From: Hoplostethus atlanticus
Lineage: Eukaryota > Chordata > Actinopteri > Trachichthyiformes > Trachichthyidae
NCBI GenBank assembly: GCA_034670405.1
Contig: JAXDDX010000226.1
Location: 229,001-293,000, forward strand
DNA: 64,000 nucleotides
Direction of reading: 5' to 3'
How positions within the stretch are numbered: position 1 is the first letter of the stretch; each line of letters begins with the position of its first letter. Of the stretch, positions 51,052 to 64,000 are shown piece after piece. Made by a program: the position numbers and the translations under genes. Below the pieces are notes generated by a model. It had not been told where the DNA came from and did not search any database. It saw only the letters and a program-made list of their open reading frames with translations.

Positions 51052-53015
51052 ACGCCCACACCCCAATGCAGCCAAGCATGCTGACTGTGCACCTGCTTCC
51101 TGTGTAAGGGTCAGTGGTTCAGTGTGTTTTTGGCCAATCTTCCTGTTGAGCTGAAAGTGACGATGAGTTGCGAGTTGGTTTTATTTCGTTTCACCAGCAG
51201 TGCGAGTTGGCTGCACTTCACCACAGCGAATACTAGAGGGAGCAGTGGTACAGAGCATCGCAGACAATAACCAGCAGTAACAGACTGGCCAAGAAGACAT
51301 TGAAATATACCAGTGGTCATAATTGTTTGCAGAAATGTCCGTCTACATTGCCTCATGTTGCCTGTCTATCACATCCTTTACATCAAGGCCCAGCCAAAAG
51401 GGATTTAATCTCCACCATATCACAACCAAAGCCGGACCTTAATGATAATGAAATAACAATAATGAAAGATTTTTACTGTCCCACATTTCAAAATAACCAT
51501 AATGTATCTTCGGGGGGTTAATAGGACTGGAAGGACAGTACAGAGCCTTTACAATATGTAATAGTTGGTGTTTCTAGACAGTATTTTAGTATATGTCTGC
51601 ATTCTGTAAGGCACTATACCACCATTTTTCTCTGTTTTAGTAGAAATAACGATCAAACATTTGGTGTACATAATTCATTTGTTGCAGTATTTGTCTTGAT
51701 GACAGGAGCAGTGAATGAATGGAGCAGCTGGCTGTGAACATGTTGTTTTTAGGGCACTGCAGCTTTACAGTACAGTATATGACAGTTTTGCCTCGGTGAC
51801 ATTGGGAAAGACGCCTATCAGCAACTTTGATAGTTTGGCGGTACATGCTGTCACACATAGTGCAGGGACAACAGTACAGCATGAAAAAGATTATACATAT
51901 CCAGCCACAAATATCCGTGTTCAAGCATCACGGCATACAGTATAGCTGCAGCTATAGAAGGATGTGTAATGAGTGATCAATGAAGTGAAGTTAAAATCAA
52001 TAGAATGAGATGTAGGAAATAAATGGTCTTAATGGACCGGTATTTTATGGGCTCAGTGGCAGTTCGTCCTGCCCTTTTCCAACACACAGGAGCTGGTGCT
52101 CAGAACAGCAAGAGGTGAAGCTATATACCAGCCTCATGAATGATGTAAAGATGCTTTCCATTATCGCTTTAGAAAAACGTATCAGGATGAGTCGGGAGAC
52201 CTTGAGCTCCCTCATTTTTTCAGCAGAAAGAACCCTCCCTTGGGCTGTCTCACTTAGGCAGTAGATGTCCTTGTTGAGATGACATGCAACAAAGACTGTG
52301 AGCTGGATTCAAACCAACAGTGCTGTGAGCTCACGTTCTGTGTCACTGTTAAAACTAAAGACTAAAGAAAAAAGGTTTTATGTAATACAGAAAGACCATA
52401 TTAGCATAAGCAGGTATTGACAAAATCAGCATGAATATAAAAGTTTTATGAAATCTTCTCATGATTGTTGGCAAAATACACATTGCTTCCTATGCATGAT
52501 GTGGCCTTTGGACAGGATAACCTCTATGCTCCCTCAAATTTCCCTTCCCTCAGGCCTATGTTCCCTTAATCCTATTCTCCATAAACCTTATGTTCCCTCA
52601 ACCTTATGTTCCCTCAACCCCATGTCCCATCAACACAACTTTAAGCCTTATGTTCCCACAGAGGCAAGTTCCCTTAATCCTTGAGTTAATACCCATTACA
52701 CCTCCTGTACTTCTTAAAAGGTCGGTGAGCATCTCACCCTTATTGAATATAATTTGTTTATGATAGCAAAGATGAAAAGGAAATGAAGTGTTCTAAATTT
52801 CAAGCTGGACAGTAAGAAGTACATCCAACATGCCACATTATAACATACGCAACCATCATGTATACACACACACAATACATCAGGTTACACTGAACTGGTA
52901 CAATCTGATAATATGCTGCGACACATTTTCAGGCAAATTCAGTATTTTACAAGCAGTTTTTACAGTGTATTTGACTGTCAGATCTTTCTCCCTTTCTCTC
53001 CCTTTGCCTCTGTCT

Positions 53016-53056
<41 letters not shown>

Positions 53057-54618
53057 TACAGAGACACACACAGAGTCAACAACACTTGAACTGACATAAA
53101 GAACAAGCACTGTAAAGGGGGAGTATGACTCAGTCTTCGTCTGTGTCAATCACGCAAGATCTCTTGGAAGCTACTGGACCGATTTTAACTGGGTGAATGA
53201 TGCATCCAACAAACTTTCATAAATCACGTTGCAAATTGACAATAGTACTGTATAATACATTGTAGAGGAGCAGGGAGGCGTGGAGAGCAAACAATCTATA
53301 ATGCAGAAATAATTAAACCAAACCAACGAGGGGGGCTGGGCAATACCTGGGGGCTGCCCAGTACAACCACAGTCCACCGAGCAGTTCCCCCAACCCCCTT
53401 TAAGGGCACCTTGATAGTGTTTGTTAAAACTACGGCCATCCACACTGGGTGCTATTGCCCTATCAAAACTAGGTCAATATCTACAGCTACAGCCTCCCCA
53501 TGGATCAATGGCAAGACACTGCCAAGCTTCATGTCCGTCATCATCGTCATCATCATCATCATCATCATCATCATCAATTCCCCTGAATCCTTCCCTGTCA
53601 CCAATCTACGGGAACAGTCGGAGAAACTAATGAAAATGTCCAAGCCAGGTAACTTTGTGCCATTTTTTTTTCATTTATGGACACAGTTCTGGTTATATAA
53701 GGATAATGAGTCCACATAATTGTCAAAATAGCTCTCTTACTAAAATTAGAAACGAGTGGCTGGCTCTGAAAATGAATGATATTCTGCAAAATGCGTTTCT
53801 AAGGAAAGCTTGCTAGCTACCCTAGGCTAACGATGTTCCTACTGCCCTGTAAACACGATTCAGTTAGGATCCAGTATTTATCCAGTGCAGCAAGGTAGAC
53901 TGGAGCAAAACAGCAGCAAAAGGCTATGACGTGTAGTACCTGTTTACCAAGGGTACAGGGTACAGTTATTTCAGGCACAGAGGCAGATGTCACTTCATAC
54001 AAAAAACAGTACAGCCAACATACTATTTATAATTTGATTGTCACTATGCCATGTCTAAGTATTGTAGGACCCCAGTGATGAGGCGCTGGGAGTGGCTGCA
54101 CACCCACGCTGTTGGAAGACGTACAAGTGCAGTTTACACAAAGTGGAGTTTACACCTTACTACCTCGAGTCCAATACCTGTAGTATTACAGAAGACTCTC
54201 ATTGGTTGATTTGTGTATGCTTGGTATTCTTCTTGTGATTTGTTTTCTGTTTGTGCAGTAACATTTCTGTGTGTGATGTGTGCTGTGTTTGCAATCAAAT
54301 CAAATCTGAAACAGTTCAATTGCTTCAATTGTCCAATTCTATTCAAGAGACACTTCAATATGGAACAAAAACAAAGGCGATAATGAAGTGCAAACCGTAG
54401 CATATTACTATTTACAAAACACACATGCTCAGTACATCTAACGGGGTCCACTCAAAATTGTGTTTTATCTCCTTACATATCCTTAGAGAAAGATGAGAAA
54501 ACAAAAAACATTACACTTTGCACCATTTATTTTTAGACGTAAGATTAAGCCACGCTACAAACATGTTCTACAGTCACATGCTAAAATGTCCATATTGACT
54601 CAAGTGCGGGCCTCAACA

Positions 54619-54671
54619 AAGCCCTAGCACTTAGCATAGCACTTAGCATAGCACTTAGCATAGCACTTAGC
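54619..54671. repeat. 12-bp tandem repeat, about 4 copies
   Basis: Direct copies of tagcacttagca. Confidence 0.9.
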
Positions 54672-54828
54672 GCTTATTTCAGAGCACCAGAATCCAAGTA
54701 GAGAGAGCATTCAAAAGATTTCTGTAGCATTTGTTGGCTAGCTGTGTTGTTGTTAATGTACGGGTATGAGTTGCATCGCTAACTAGCATTGGCTGTACTA
54801 GGCTAACAATGATAAAGAAGTAAAACGC

Positions 54829-54966
54829 ATCACTTCCTGTGCGCCAAATTTTGCCCAGGGAAGACCTACCAGACACCGAGTGTTTAGAACAGGAAATGCA
54901 AAAGCTTTCACAAACTGGTTAGAGGTTGAATCACTATTGTGTTATATCAGTTGACGATAGAGAGTA
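54829..54966 (+). mobile_element. dispersed repeat, copy 3, uninterrupted
   Basis: It shares cacttcctgtgcgcc, aagacctacc, agaggttgaatca and ttgtgttatatca in order with copy 2, but without the LINE. Confidence 0.75.
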
Positions 54967-55169
54967 GCAAAATGGACGTTTATTTATATGAAAATGTCAA
55001 CTTTAATGCTTTAATGTCCCTTGATCATAAAAAAGTATCTTGTGTGTCCATGTGCAAGTGTCTGTATGTGTGGAAAATTTGTTTGTGTTGACGTCTTTTG
55101 CCCAGGCAATTAAATTGCTCTGTATATGAGTATCCATTGTTGCACTCTCTCTCTCTCTCTCACTCTCAC

Positions 55170-55215
<46 letters not shown>

Positions 55216-55495
55216 ACTCTCTCGCCCGCCTCCACAGTGTAATGTGTGTTGCATTAACGTTGAGGTGAAGAGTGGGAGGTAGAGGGCAAACTGAAAGGGC
55301 TACAAGAGGGATGGAGAGAGCGAGAGAAGAGAGGACTGTGTGGGTGAATGAGATAGATAGATATATGGAGAGAGAGAGAGAGAAACAATACAAAATGTAG
55401 CAGTCTGAACAAGCTTTCAGAGCTGAAACATTTTCTTTTCCAGCAGCACTCTGATTTGCCTTTATGTAATTTATAATGGAGTGTTTCATACTGTC

Positions 55496-55527
<32 letters not shown>

Positions 55528-56239
55528 CTGTCCTTCTTTTCCTTCGTTACCTCGTTTCTAAGGCGTCTGATGATGATTTCCCCTGGGGAACCCACTTAGG
55601 TCAAACTAAATCTAGAAGGGAAAGAGAGAGGAGGGAGAAAGATTGAAATACAGAGAGATACTGGGGTGAGAGACACAGAGAGAAAGAGAGGCAGATGGAT
55701 GGAGAAGTTGGTCTCTTTGCAGCTCCAAAGCTCTTAAAGCCCTGAAGCTGTGTGGAGTGTACATAGGAAGGAGAGGGAGCGAGAGAGAGAGAGAGAGAAG
55801 GAGGGATAGAGAGAGAGAGAGAGACAGGCAGAGGGAGGCTGAATTGAGAGAAGAAGAGAAGGAGAGAGAGTGAAAGGGAGAGGAGGAGGAGGAGGAGGGT
55901 TTGCGTTGGTGTGTTGGTTGGCAGAGAGAGCGCTTGTCAAAAAAACCTTCCTCTGACAGAAGGCATGATTCACAGCAGAGAGAGAGAGAAGCGACAGAAA
56001 AAGAGAAAAACGACAGAAACACAGAGAGGGAAGCGTCAGGGCAGAGATGCTGGTAAGAAAAAAACTAATGAAGATGCTGATTTCAGGGAGAACGGCAACA
56101 TATTGCTACGAACGGACCAAATACGGACTGAAACACTGATTGATCGACCGGATTGACTGATGCTTTTAATGATTGTGACTGTGTTGAAAAGGTTCAGGCT
56201 TTTCTGTTGATTGGGGGGAAATAGAGATGGCAGTGGTGG

Positions 56240-56294
<55 letters not shown>

Positions 56295-57479
56295 GATGCT
56301 TAAGTAGGCAAACTGAAAAGACAGTGGGGGTGAGACATCAAGAGAGAGAGAGACTACAAATGATTCTCAACTATCAATGGGCCCCATTGATGGAGCCTCA
56401 CTAATTTGTGAGGAGAGCATCACTAATGGATGCAAATGAAATGGTACCAATGCTTTTAAAATAATATTTAGCATGGATGTTAGTACGGATACCTCAGGAA
56501 TACGCTGGGATTCCCTCCAGGGAAAGATGCTTATCACAATATGAACGTCAAGCTGTTCCTCTGCTTTCTTACAAGAGTTTTCTTGACTAAATAATTTTAT
56601 TTCCTCTTGATTCGGGCTAATTACTGTTCTGTGCTGTTATCTGACACAAATTGTTAAATTCCCCAGCAAGGATTAAACGGCAACGTGGCGGGGAGGTGGC
56701 CCAATCAAAGTCAACCCAAACGAGCAACGTTTTCGCAATGTGATATTAAGGCTTCGTAAAAAATTAAAACTGCTTGGGAAACTTTTGAACTGAAAATCAG
56801 AGATAATAAGGTCTCGAGTTCACAAAACGATAGGTAGCAGCTATGGATGACTACGGACATCAACTTTTATTTTGACGCTGTATTTACACAGGCTTTCAAC
56901 ATTTGTGCGGGCCGACATCAACGTCAAAGCATTTGATGGGTTGTTTGAATCCTTTATGTGCGTCCACGTTGGATTTTCTTGCCTCCTTTTAGGTTTTACT
57001 CAATGTTTTTATTGTCATGTGAACCCTAACGATGTTGTTGCGTCTTCTACAGCTGACTGTAACTGTTTTTTTTAACTGTTTTTAACTTTTAACTGTTTAT
57101 GGTTGATAAGATTGGTGACCTAAGAACCAAGGTTACTAGGTTACTCTATTGTGACTAGGTTTCCCTCTACTGGCTGCATTCCTGCACATTCAGCCTATAC
57201 GCTCTATGTAGCATATATTAACATTGATAAATGTTTACCACATTAATATTGAGACATTATTATCATTACCGTAAACAAATGACACCATCACTGAGAAAAT
57301 TGGCGGTCTTCACTGGCCTCAACACTGCATTTTACATTGTGTGGCACTGGGTTGGATTTGGCGAGAAATCTGCTGGATTGCATGGCAGCATGAAACAGGA
57401 ACTGCTTTTACTTACTTTTACACAAATGTATTATTGCCTTTCTAATTTTTGTACTGAGGAATTGGGCTGGTATTTCTGC

Positions 57480-57580
57480 GACAGCTGTGGACTGGCTTTC
57501 TTTTTATCTGCTTTATTGTTTGTAAAGCACTTTGCGGGCATTGCTTTGAATAGTGCTGCATTAATAAACATCATTCATAT
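57480..57580 (+). mobile_element. retroelement 3' tail
   Basis: tgtaaagcactttgcgggca, then tagtgctgcattaataaac, the same tail pattern as at about 20126 and 47480. It covers the end of a meaningless 128-codon frame (57231-57617). Confidence 0.5.
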
Positions 57581-58359
57581 TTTTATTATTCCATTTGATA
57601 AATCAGTTTCAGCCTAATATTTTAGAATCTGTCTGACGTGATGTTTGACAGTTCTGGAGCCTTTTTGAAGCTCTCTACTGTTCTATTCAACTCTGTTTTG
57701 TTGTCTGTTTTGCTTTTTTTGCAGCGGTAACAGGCAGACACCGATAATCAGCAGAGCTTGCAGGAATAAGAGGAAATGCTTTGACTCTGAATTCAATCCT
57801 GTCAGTTTGTGTCACTCTGCTGGATAAAGGACCTAATTGGCTCCAAACAAACAACTAGAATAACTACAAATACAGTCATACCTGGAGGAGAGAGGTACAG
57901 AAGAGGAGCTCAGAACAGTATGTCTGTGGACATAGAAATTGGACGTATCTCATTGTCTTTTTTTTTTAATGTTTTTATCCTCGCCACAGTTTAAACGGAA
58001 TATTCCTCCGAGTAGGACTCTAGATGATTTTTAGCCTGAGGATTGTGGATCAGTAGTTTAATAGGATAGAAGAAACAGGAACCTCACATACTGCAAAAAA
58101 CAGTGGACAACGCTAGGTATCAGGCATTAAATGGACTTTGAATTTTCCATCTTTTCCCCATTTCTTCCCTCTTTAAATGGACTAGAAATTTTCCTTTTGT
58201 TGTGGCTTGCACAAGGCTAGCCACCATGCCTCTGATGTATTCCAAGATTTGTTCTGCCCGCAAGTTTTTTCAGCTTCGCTACAATTAACCACAATTCGCT
58301 CTTCGGGTTTCTCGCGTGACTCCCACCAGCTCCTCCCATCGTCAACCATCCGACCAATC

Positions 58360-61300
58360 ATGGGCAAGCCTCTGAGCCGTCCCGGGTGTTTCAGGAAGAG
58401 TTCCTGCTGCCTGGAGAAACATGGAGCTGGGGAGGGGGGAGGAGGAGGAAGAGGTGGAGGAGTGGCAGAGGGGGGGTACGGAGACGGCTACGTACCCCAG
58501 CGATCCATCTACGACACCATGTGTATCAACCAGCAGATAGACAGCCATCATCACCACCCTGGAGGCTCCATACGGCGGGAGGGCGGAGGAGGGGGCGAGG
58601 GGAGCTATACATATTCAGCGAGCGGCTCCCTCAGGGTTAGCAGGGCCCCAGCGGATATGTTTGAGCCACAGCCCCGCTCTTTAACTCCCAACCCGTCGTT
58701 TGTGCGCCGCCTGGACGAAAGAGTCATCTATGATTCTTTGAAGCTCGGGGGTCAGGAAGCCAATGTAGGCGGCTGCCATTCACCGGGGCGTTTCCCCCAA
58801 TCGGTCTCTCCCTCTGTCTCCTCTTTCTCTGTGCCTGGGGTGTCTTCCTCCTCATCCAAGAAACACCATCATCATCACCACCATCATCATCACCATGGAG
58901 ACAGCACAAAAAGCAGAGATGGTCGGCATTCCTGGAAAGTCCTTACGCCTCCGAAACATCTTGAGTGTATGGAGCTTTCTACAGGCGATATGTTAGACAG
59001 AGGAGGGGGTTACCTGAACCCAGGGCTGTACCCTCCCCCTGGGGGCAACTCCTCCTCTCTTACCTCCCCCCTCCTTTCCCCCTTCTCTGGCTCGCCTCTC
59101 TCTTCGGGTTACCACACTCCGGTCTTTTTCTCCCCCACCAAACCTCGCCCCGCTCAGACTCAGAGTTTGCGTTGTTCACCTCCCCATGTCATCCAGCCGA
59201 GACATTACTCCCAAACCCAGAGTCTGAGGCTGTCTCCCCCCCAAGAGCTGAGACGGTCCCCTTACCGAGCCCCGTTAGTCCAACTCTCGGCCCGTGACCT
59301 CCAAGAGGACCTGAGGGATCGAGGCTGGGGTCGTGGTGAGAGAGAGAGGGAGTGGGAGAGGGAGAGAGAGAGGGAGATGGAGAGAGGGTGGGCGGAACGA
59401 GAGTGGGAGAGAGAGAGGGAGAGGGGGAGGCTGGAGAGGGAGAGAGCAAGAGAGAGAGAGAGGAGGGATACATCGGTGAGTAGTTTTGGGACGTTTGGCT
59501 ATGGCCGAGCGGTTCCTATGTGTTCGGATAGAGACTCTGTGTTTTTGGAGCCCGACCAGGTTCTGGACACGACCCCGCTGTTGCTCCCCCATGCCTCTCC
59601 CTCCCCCTCCCCCAGCGCTGCTCCCAGGATGGGCACCGGGGCTGTGGGGAGGAGCAGACCCGGATCTAAGGTTGGACCTGCAGGTGTGGTGCTAGTCGAC
59701 AGTGGGGGCGGTCCAAGGTTGGGGGCTGATATTGGAAATATGCCAGAGCCGCAATTCAGGCCTGGAGCTAGCATTAAAAATGGGCAAGCAGCAAGAATGG
59801 GGTCCCAGGTGGTGGCAGGACCAGGAGGATGGTTATTTGAAGGAAAAGTGCAGTCTGGACTGAAGATAGAAAATGGGGCATCAGCTGTAAGTAAGGATGG
59901 AGCCAGGGGAGGGGCAAAGGGTGGAGATAGAACTGGAGGAGTTGTGGCTAAACCAGAACATATTGCTGAAGCTAGACCTTCAACTATGGTTGAAGTTGAG
60001 AATGAAGTTGAGCCTGGAGATGAAGTTGAGATTGGAGCAGGATCTGGTCCAGGGACTAGGGTGGAGATTGGGACTGGGGTTGAGGCTATAGTTCATCCTA
60101 GGAAGGTGGATTTAACCGAGAAAATGACTGTAATAGAAGCTGAAGGTGCAACTAATGTTAATAATGAAGCTGGTTCAGGAGCTGAGTCCAGAATAGAAGT
60201 TAAAGTTGAGACTGGAACCAAGATCATTCCTGGGCCTGAGTCAGGACTAGAACCTGGAGATGGTAGTGAGACAGGGACTAAGAGTAAAACTGAGACTGGG
60301 GATGTGAATGAAGCTCAGAATAGCCCTAGGACTATGGATAATGGTCAGACAAGTGTTGGCGTTGGGGGTAAAACTGAAACTGCCCCTGTAGATACGGCTG
60401 AGAAAAAGGCTTTTGATATGGACAAAATTGAGTCCAGCGTCATGGATAAAGCCTCCAGATCCCAGAAGTCTAGGACGTCCGAGGGCAAGCCCAATTCGAG
60501 AACTCGACCTGGCACTGCCACAGGGCTCCGCCCAGGTGCAGCCAGCCCCAGACTAGGTACCGGTCTGGGGGGACTTGATTCGACAGCCCCCACTGAGGGC
60601 ATGGAGTCCACCTGGCCTCGCCGAATCATCATCAGAAAGAGGACCGTCCGACAGGGAGGGGTGCTCCACAACCTCCCCATCCTCCCCCCACTACCTTCTG
60701 TCCTCGCTGCATTGGAGAAGAGATACCCTCACTCCCACCTCCTTCCCCGCCCAGGCCACTTCTCTGAGAACCCGCTAATAAGCATAACAAACCCGATAAC
60801 GAGCATAGTGGGTCGGTGTTCGCTGAAAGAGCCATCCCAGTCGGAGCTGGAACATGGAACCAGTTTGATGATCAGGGCTTCGCTGAAGGAACAGAACTTA
60901 GAGCAATGGAGGGTCTGCAGAGAACAGGAGGAACCGAGGAAAACCAGGAGCAAAGAGAACCAAGGAGAGCCCAGGAAAGAGAAGGCAGAGAGGGAGGAGT
61001 GGAAGGGGAAGGAGGAAAAGAAGTCGAGGAGAGAAGGGGAGAGAAAAGAAACAGAGGAGAAACGAGAGAAAGAGAAGGCGAAGGTGACTATTTGCGTGGC
61101 GCTGGTGGAAGGACCAAAACAAGGAAAGTCAGAGAGAAGAAGGGATGAAGAGAAAGTCCAAGAAAATGTGACCAGAAAGGAGGAAGTAAAACAGGAGGAG
61201 GAAGGAGACATTAAGGGTAAAGAGCTGGAGAAGAGAGGCCTGAAGAAGAAGGAGGGAATGCAAGAGAGACATGGAAAAGAAGACGAGGTGGTAGTGACAA

Positions 61301-61729
61301 AAATAGAGAGAGAAGTTGAGGTGGAGGGAGTAGAAGGTGGTACAGTTGGAGAGGAAGGGGGGATGGAAAGTTGGGATACTGTGCTCAACATGGTCAACAC
61401 GTTATGGGATGATGGCTGGGGGAGAGGAGGAGCAGGAGGAGGTGACACCGACTCCTTCTCGGGCTCCCTACAGCGCTGGCCTCTCCTTCGACCTCCATCC
61501 GGCTTCGGAGGTTCCCACCCCCCGTCCTCTGCAGCCTCGGAGCTCAGCCTGACGGAGTTGGAGAGGAGAGCCAGGGAGGTGGACTCCGACCTAGAGCACC
61601 TCGACCTGTCCCAGCCCCACAGGGACACACAGGATTTATACCACATACTCCCCGAGCCACAGAGGGAGAGAGGTGACATGTACCAAACGCATCCCGGGCC
61701 CCAAAGAGAGAAAGCCGCTCTGTTGACAG
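58360..61729 (+). CDS. unrecognised large, mostly disordered protein; first coding exon, 1,123 codons
   Basis: I do not recognise this protein. The frame is open upstream to 58207, but I chose the ATG at 58360 because it gives MGKPLSRPGCFRKSSCC, a Gly2 N-myristoylation-type start with nearby Cys and basic residues, suggesting membrane anchoring. Then come YVPQRSIYDTMCINQQID and RLDERVIYDSLKL (Tyr-containing, conserved-looking), a run of 11 His (about residues 168-178), Pro/Ser-rich blocks (SPLSSGYHTPVFFSPTKP), an Arg/Glu tract, a Gly/Glu/Val-rich repetitive middle, RRIIIRKRTVRQGGVLHNLP, a Lys/Glu coiled or single-helix tract, and near the end SWDTVLNMVNTLWDDGW and LTELERRAREVDSDLEHLDL. It ends ACA G at a GTAAAT donor, so at least one more exon lies beyond the window. 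It is most likely a neuronal or junctional scaffold, by composition only. Confidence 0.8.
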
Positions 61730-62849
61730 GTAAATGCAGTCATATTGTCTAGTTTTTTTTCATTTCTCTTCCTGAAATAACATTTGTACTCTATTTGGAA
61801 AGTTCCATTCAATTCCAAAATAAGGTGCAAACACACAAAAAGAAAACATCAGTTGACCTTCAGCATTTCTGACATTATTTTTGCAGGTTTTTTTCGAAAG
61901 TCGAAAAGGCTCTGAAAGAAAATTGTAACCAGTTGACACAAAACATTACTTTGTAAACCAATGCTGATAAAATTGTCGAGGGGCTGGAACCTCCTCTGAC
62001 CAAGGTGTCCTTGCTGCAAGTTCAATGTAGTGGTGAGCCATCCCACTTTGAATTATTGAATAATGGTATGGGATTAATAGATTTATACTTCTGTTCCAAG
62101 ATAACATCGTATATCCACCATTTGAAAATGTTGGCATTTACTTGTTGGTGTTGGTGCTGCCATGAAAATAAAAGCCTACCATGGAAAAATACTGACATTT
62201 TTAGACATCGTAAAAATAAAAAAAGAAAGGAAATTAAAACTAACAACATTTTAGAGGATGTAATCATTTGTATTTTTACCATATGGAGCAATGAACAGTT
62301 TTCTTTATTAAAATGGATATATAGTATTTTGCACTGACACCCTTTCAATTTTGTTTTTGCATTCATTGTGTTTGGTTATCATCTTTCTTTTTTGTCCTGT
62401 CAAAATAACAATGCTATTATGTTCATTGTACTGTTTTCCCACTTCAGCTGTGGCTCTGTAGAATAATTGTCTGACTGGCTGAGAGATTTGGCTGGGAATC
62501 TTTTTCATTAACATGCAACCAAAATGCCAAGTTTTGAAGTGGCGTGGACAAAGTACAACTGTTTACGGTTTCTCCATTTTCCCTCTTATCAGAACAGTGC
62601 TATAATATGGATTGACAATGGAATGAGCAGGCAAGGGAGTAATAGATTACCTGTAGCAGGATCCCTAAAAGATGGAAAAAAGTGATCTAATTACAGTTCC
62701 TGAAAAAATAAATTTAAGATTTTTTGAAAATTACTTACTAGTCAAGACCACTTTAGTTGAGTCAGTTCCAAGAGCAGGTCCAGTCGAGTTCAAGTCAAGA
62801 CCAAGGCCAGAGCAAATCGAGTCCTACTCGACCAAGACTTAGATAGTTA

Positions 62850-63757
62850 ATAAAATGTACTTTGACTTGGCCATTCCAAATTTTCCTCTGCTTAAGCCAT
62901 TCTGTTGTAGATTTGCTTTTGAGTCATTGTCATGCTACATGACCCAACCTCTGTTAAGCTTCAGATCATGGACCGTCATCCTGATATTACCCATGAGAAT
63001 TTCCTGATACAATTTGGAATTCCTTGTTCCCTCAATGATTGCAATCTGCCCGTCCTGAAGCAGCAAAGCAGCCCCAAACCATGATGCTCCTTCTACCTTG
63101 TTTCACGGTTGGGATGAGGTTTATTCTCCTCCAAACATAGTGTTGTGCCCTTTTGCCAAAAAGTGCAGTTTTTGTCTGATCTGTCCACAGAACCTTGTTC
63201 CAGTAGCTTTGTGGAACATCCAGGTGGTCTTTGGCAAACTTGAGACTGGCAACAATGTGTTTTGTGGAGAGCAGTGGTTTCCTCCTTGGTATCTTCTCAT
63301 TAACACCACTCTTGTTTAGTGTTTTTCTTATTGTGGACTCGTGGACACAGATGTTAGAAAGTTCCTTAACCATTACCTTAGGGTTCTTTGTCATCTCCTT
63401 GACCATTATGTGGCGTGCCTTTGCTGTTATCTTTGCTGGACAAACCCTTGGGGGGAGAGTAGAAATGGCACTGAATTTTCTCCCTTTGTATACAATCTGT
63501 CTGATTGTAGACTGATGGAGGCCCAAGTCTCTCCAGAGGTCCTCTAAAATTTATTTTGATCAGGGGATGTTCCACGTCAACAGATCTTTTTTTTTGGAGA
63601 GCAGACTTTATGGGGTTTTTATATGACAGGACACCTCTAACCCACACCTGAATGTCATCTCATTGATGTTATCACTTAGATAAAGATTAGACCATATTTT
63701 AGGGGCCATTTATGCAGGAATGCAGGTAAATCAAAAGGTTTCAACTTCTCGCAACTG
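62850..63757 (-). mobile_element. Tc1/mariner transposase relic
   Basis: The minus strand encodes parts of a Tc1 transposase: HQSTIRQIVYK (helix-turn-helix region), VLWTDQTKTALFG with the first catalytic Asp, and YVWRR...VWGCFAASG. Frame breaks occur near both ends of this block. The right end, tttcaacttctcgcaactg followed by TA (63758), looks like an intact terminal inverted repeat; the left end was not found. It is inactive. Confidence 0.9.

Positions 63758-63763
<6 letters not shown>

Positions 63764-63820
<57 letters not shown>
63764..63820. repeat. (AT)n followed by (GA)n
   Basis: A simple repeat directly outside the Tc1 relic's right end, beginning at the TA target. Confidence 0.9.
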
Positions 63821-63827
<7 letters not shown>

Positions 63828-64000
63828 ATATCAGCAGAGATGCAGATCTATATCATTCAACATCCTAGTTAAGGCATGGGATTTTGACTAAGAGAGCTTT
63901 GATGAATATTAGATGCACGGGTTTCCACAGGTGAAATCCCTTAAATTGTGTGTAGTACTGTGGAGAAAATAAACCAAATATCAACTAAATTAACCATTTT

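Larger units (their letters stand above)
45346..58206. other. 13-kb gap, rich in repeats
   Basis: The missing 5' exon(s) and promoter of rin3 are expected here but were not recognised, as is the 5' untranslated part of the gene at 58360. Identified contents are the Tc1 relic, a dispersed repeat with a LINE insertion, CT/GA-rich tracts (49540-49810, 55140-55220, 55740-55890, 56246-56292), a (GATA)n (55497-55528) and simple CA runs. A donor-like gatgctGGTAAG at 56047-56056 and an acceptor-like tttttgcag at 57716-57724 could belong to untranslated exons. Confidence 0.5.
61730..64000 (+). other. intron of the unrecognised gene, up to the window end
   Basis: No further exon was seen. It contains dispersed-repeat fragments (about 62640-62850) and a Tc1 relic, plus an (AT)n(GA)n run at 63764-63820. 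Confidence 0.55.

Noticed and set aside
57231..57617. 128-codon plus-strand frame with hydrophobic stretches
   Set aside because: Its end overlaps a retroelement tail, and no family motif or splice context was seen.
58207..58359. Upstream ATG (58207) as the start of the large unknown protein
   Set aside because: The intervening 51 codons look unlike the rest, and the ATG at 58360 gives a sensible N-myristoylation start. Not excluded.
60729..61679. 316-codon minus-strand Ser/Pro-rich frame
   Set aside because: Antisense to the Lys/Glu-rich part of the 58360 gene; composition is explained by the complementary strand.

Overview
This window is nuclear DNA from a ray-finned fish, most likely a percomorph. 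The evidence is short GT-AG introns, dense (CA)n/(GT)n microsatellites, Tc1/mariner relics, a tRNA-derived SINE with a V-SINE-like core, non-LTR retrotransposon tails and hAT-like MITEs, all surrounding vertebrate genes. I rebuilt gene models exon by exon from splice sites, reading phase and remembered family sequence. No search was run.

Layout. (1) 1-14182, minus strand: gphn (gephyrin), 20 exons from the start codon through most of the MoeA-like E domain; the last roughly 110 codons lie before base 1. (2) 17201-21694, plus: dnal1 (outer-arm dynein light chain 1, LRR protein), complete, 8 exons, 193 aa. (3) 23414-27483, plus: tedc1 (tubulin epsilon/delta complex 1), complete, 8 exons, about 411 aa. 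(4) 28559-29993, minus: pth2 (TIP39 neuropeptide precursor), complete, 151 aa, with an upstream untranslated exon and a TATA box near 31.9 kb. (5) 35761-45345, minus: rin3-type Ras/Rab interactor with Pro-rich region, SH2, second Pro-rich region, RIN homology/VPS9 and RA-like C-terminus; the 5' exon(s) were not found. (6) 58360-61729, plus: a 1,123-codon exon of an unrecognised, mostly disordered protein with a possible N-myristoylation start; it continues past a donor site. The intervals 14.2-17.2, 31.9-35.7, 45.3-58.3 and 61.7-64 kb are mostly repeats.

GPHN, DNAL1, TEDC1 and RIN3 all lie on human chromosome 14 (from memory), so the block is a recognisable ancestral linkage group. dnal1 and tedc1 are both ciliary/centriolar genes, and each has an RFX-like X-box-type motif close upstream of its ATG.

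The most unusual observations are: tandem duplications of an exon's 3' end plus its donor in both gphn and rin3; a one-base frame conflict in each of those same two genes; a 305-codon Pro/Ser-rich repeat reading frame fused upstream of an SH2 whose FLVR arginine is Gln; GT repeats lying flush against many splice sites; and a dispersed repeat family in which a LINE insertion can be compared with its uninterrupted copy. I found no clear candidate for a wholly new biological system.
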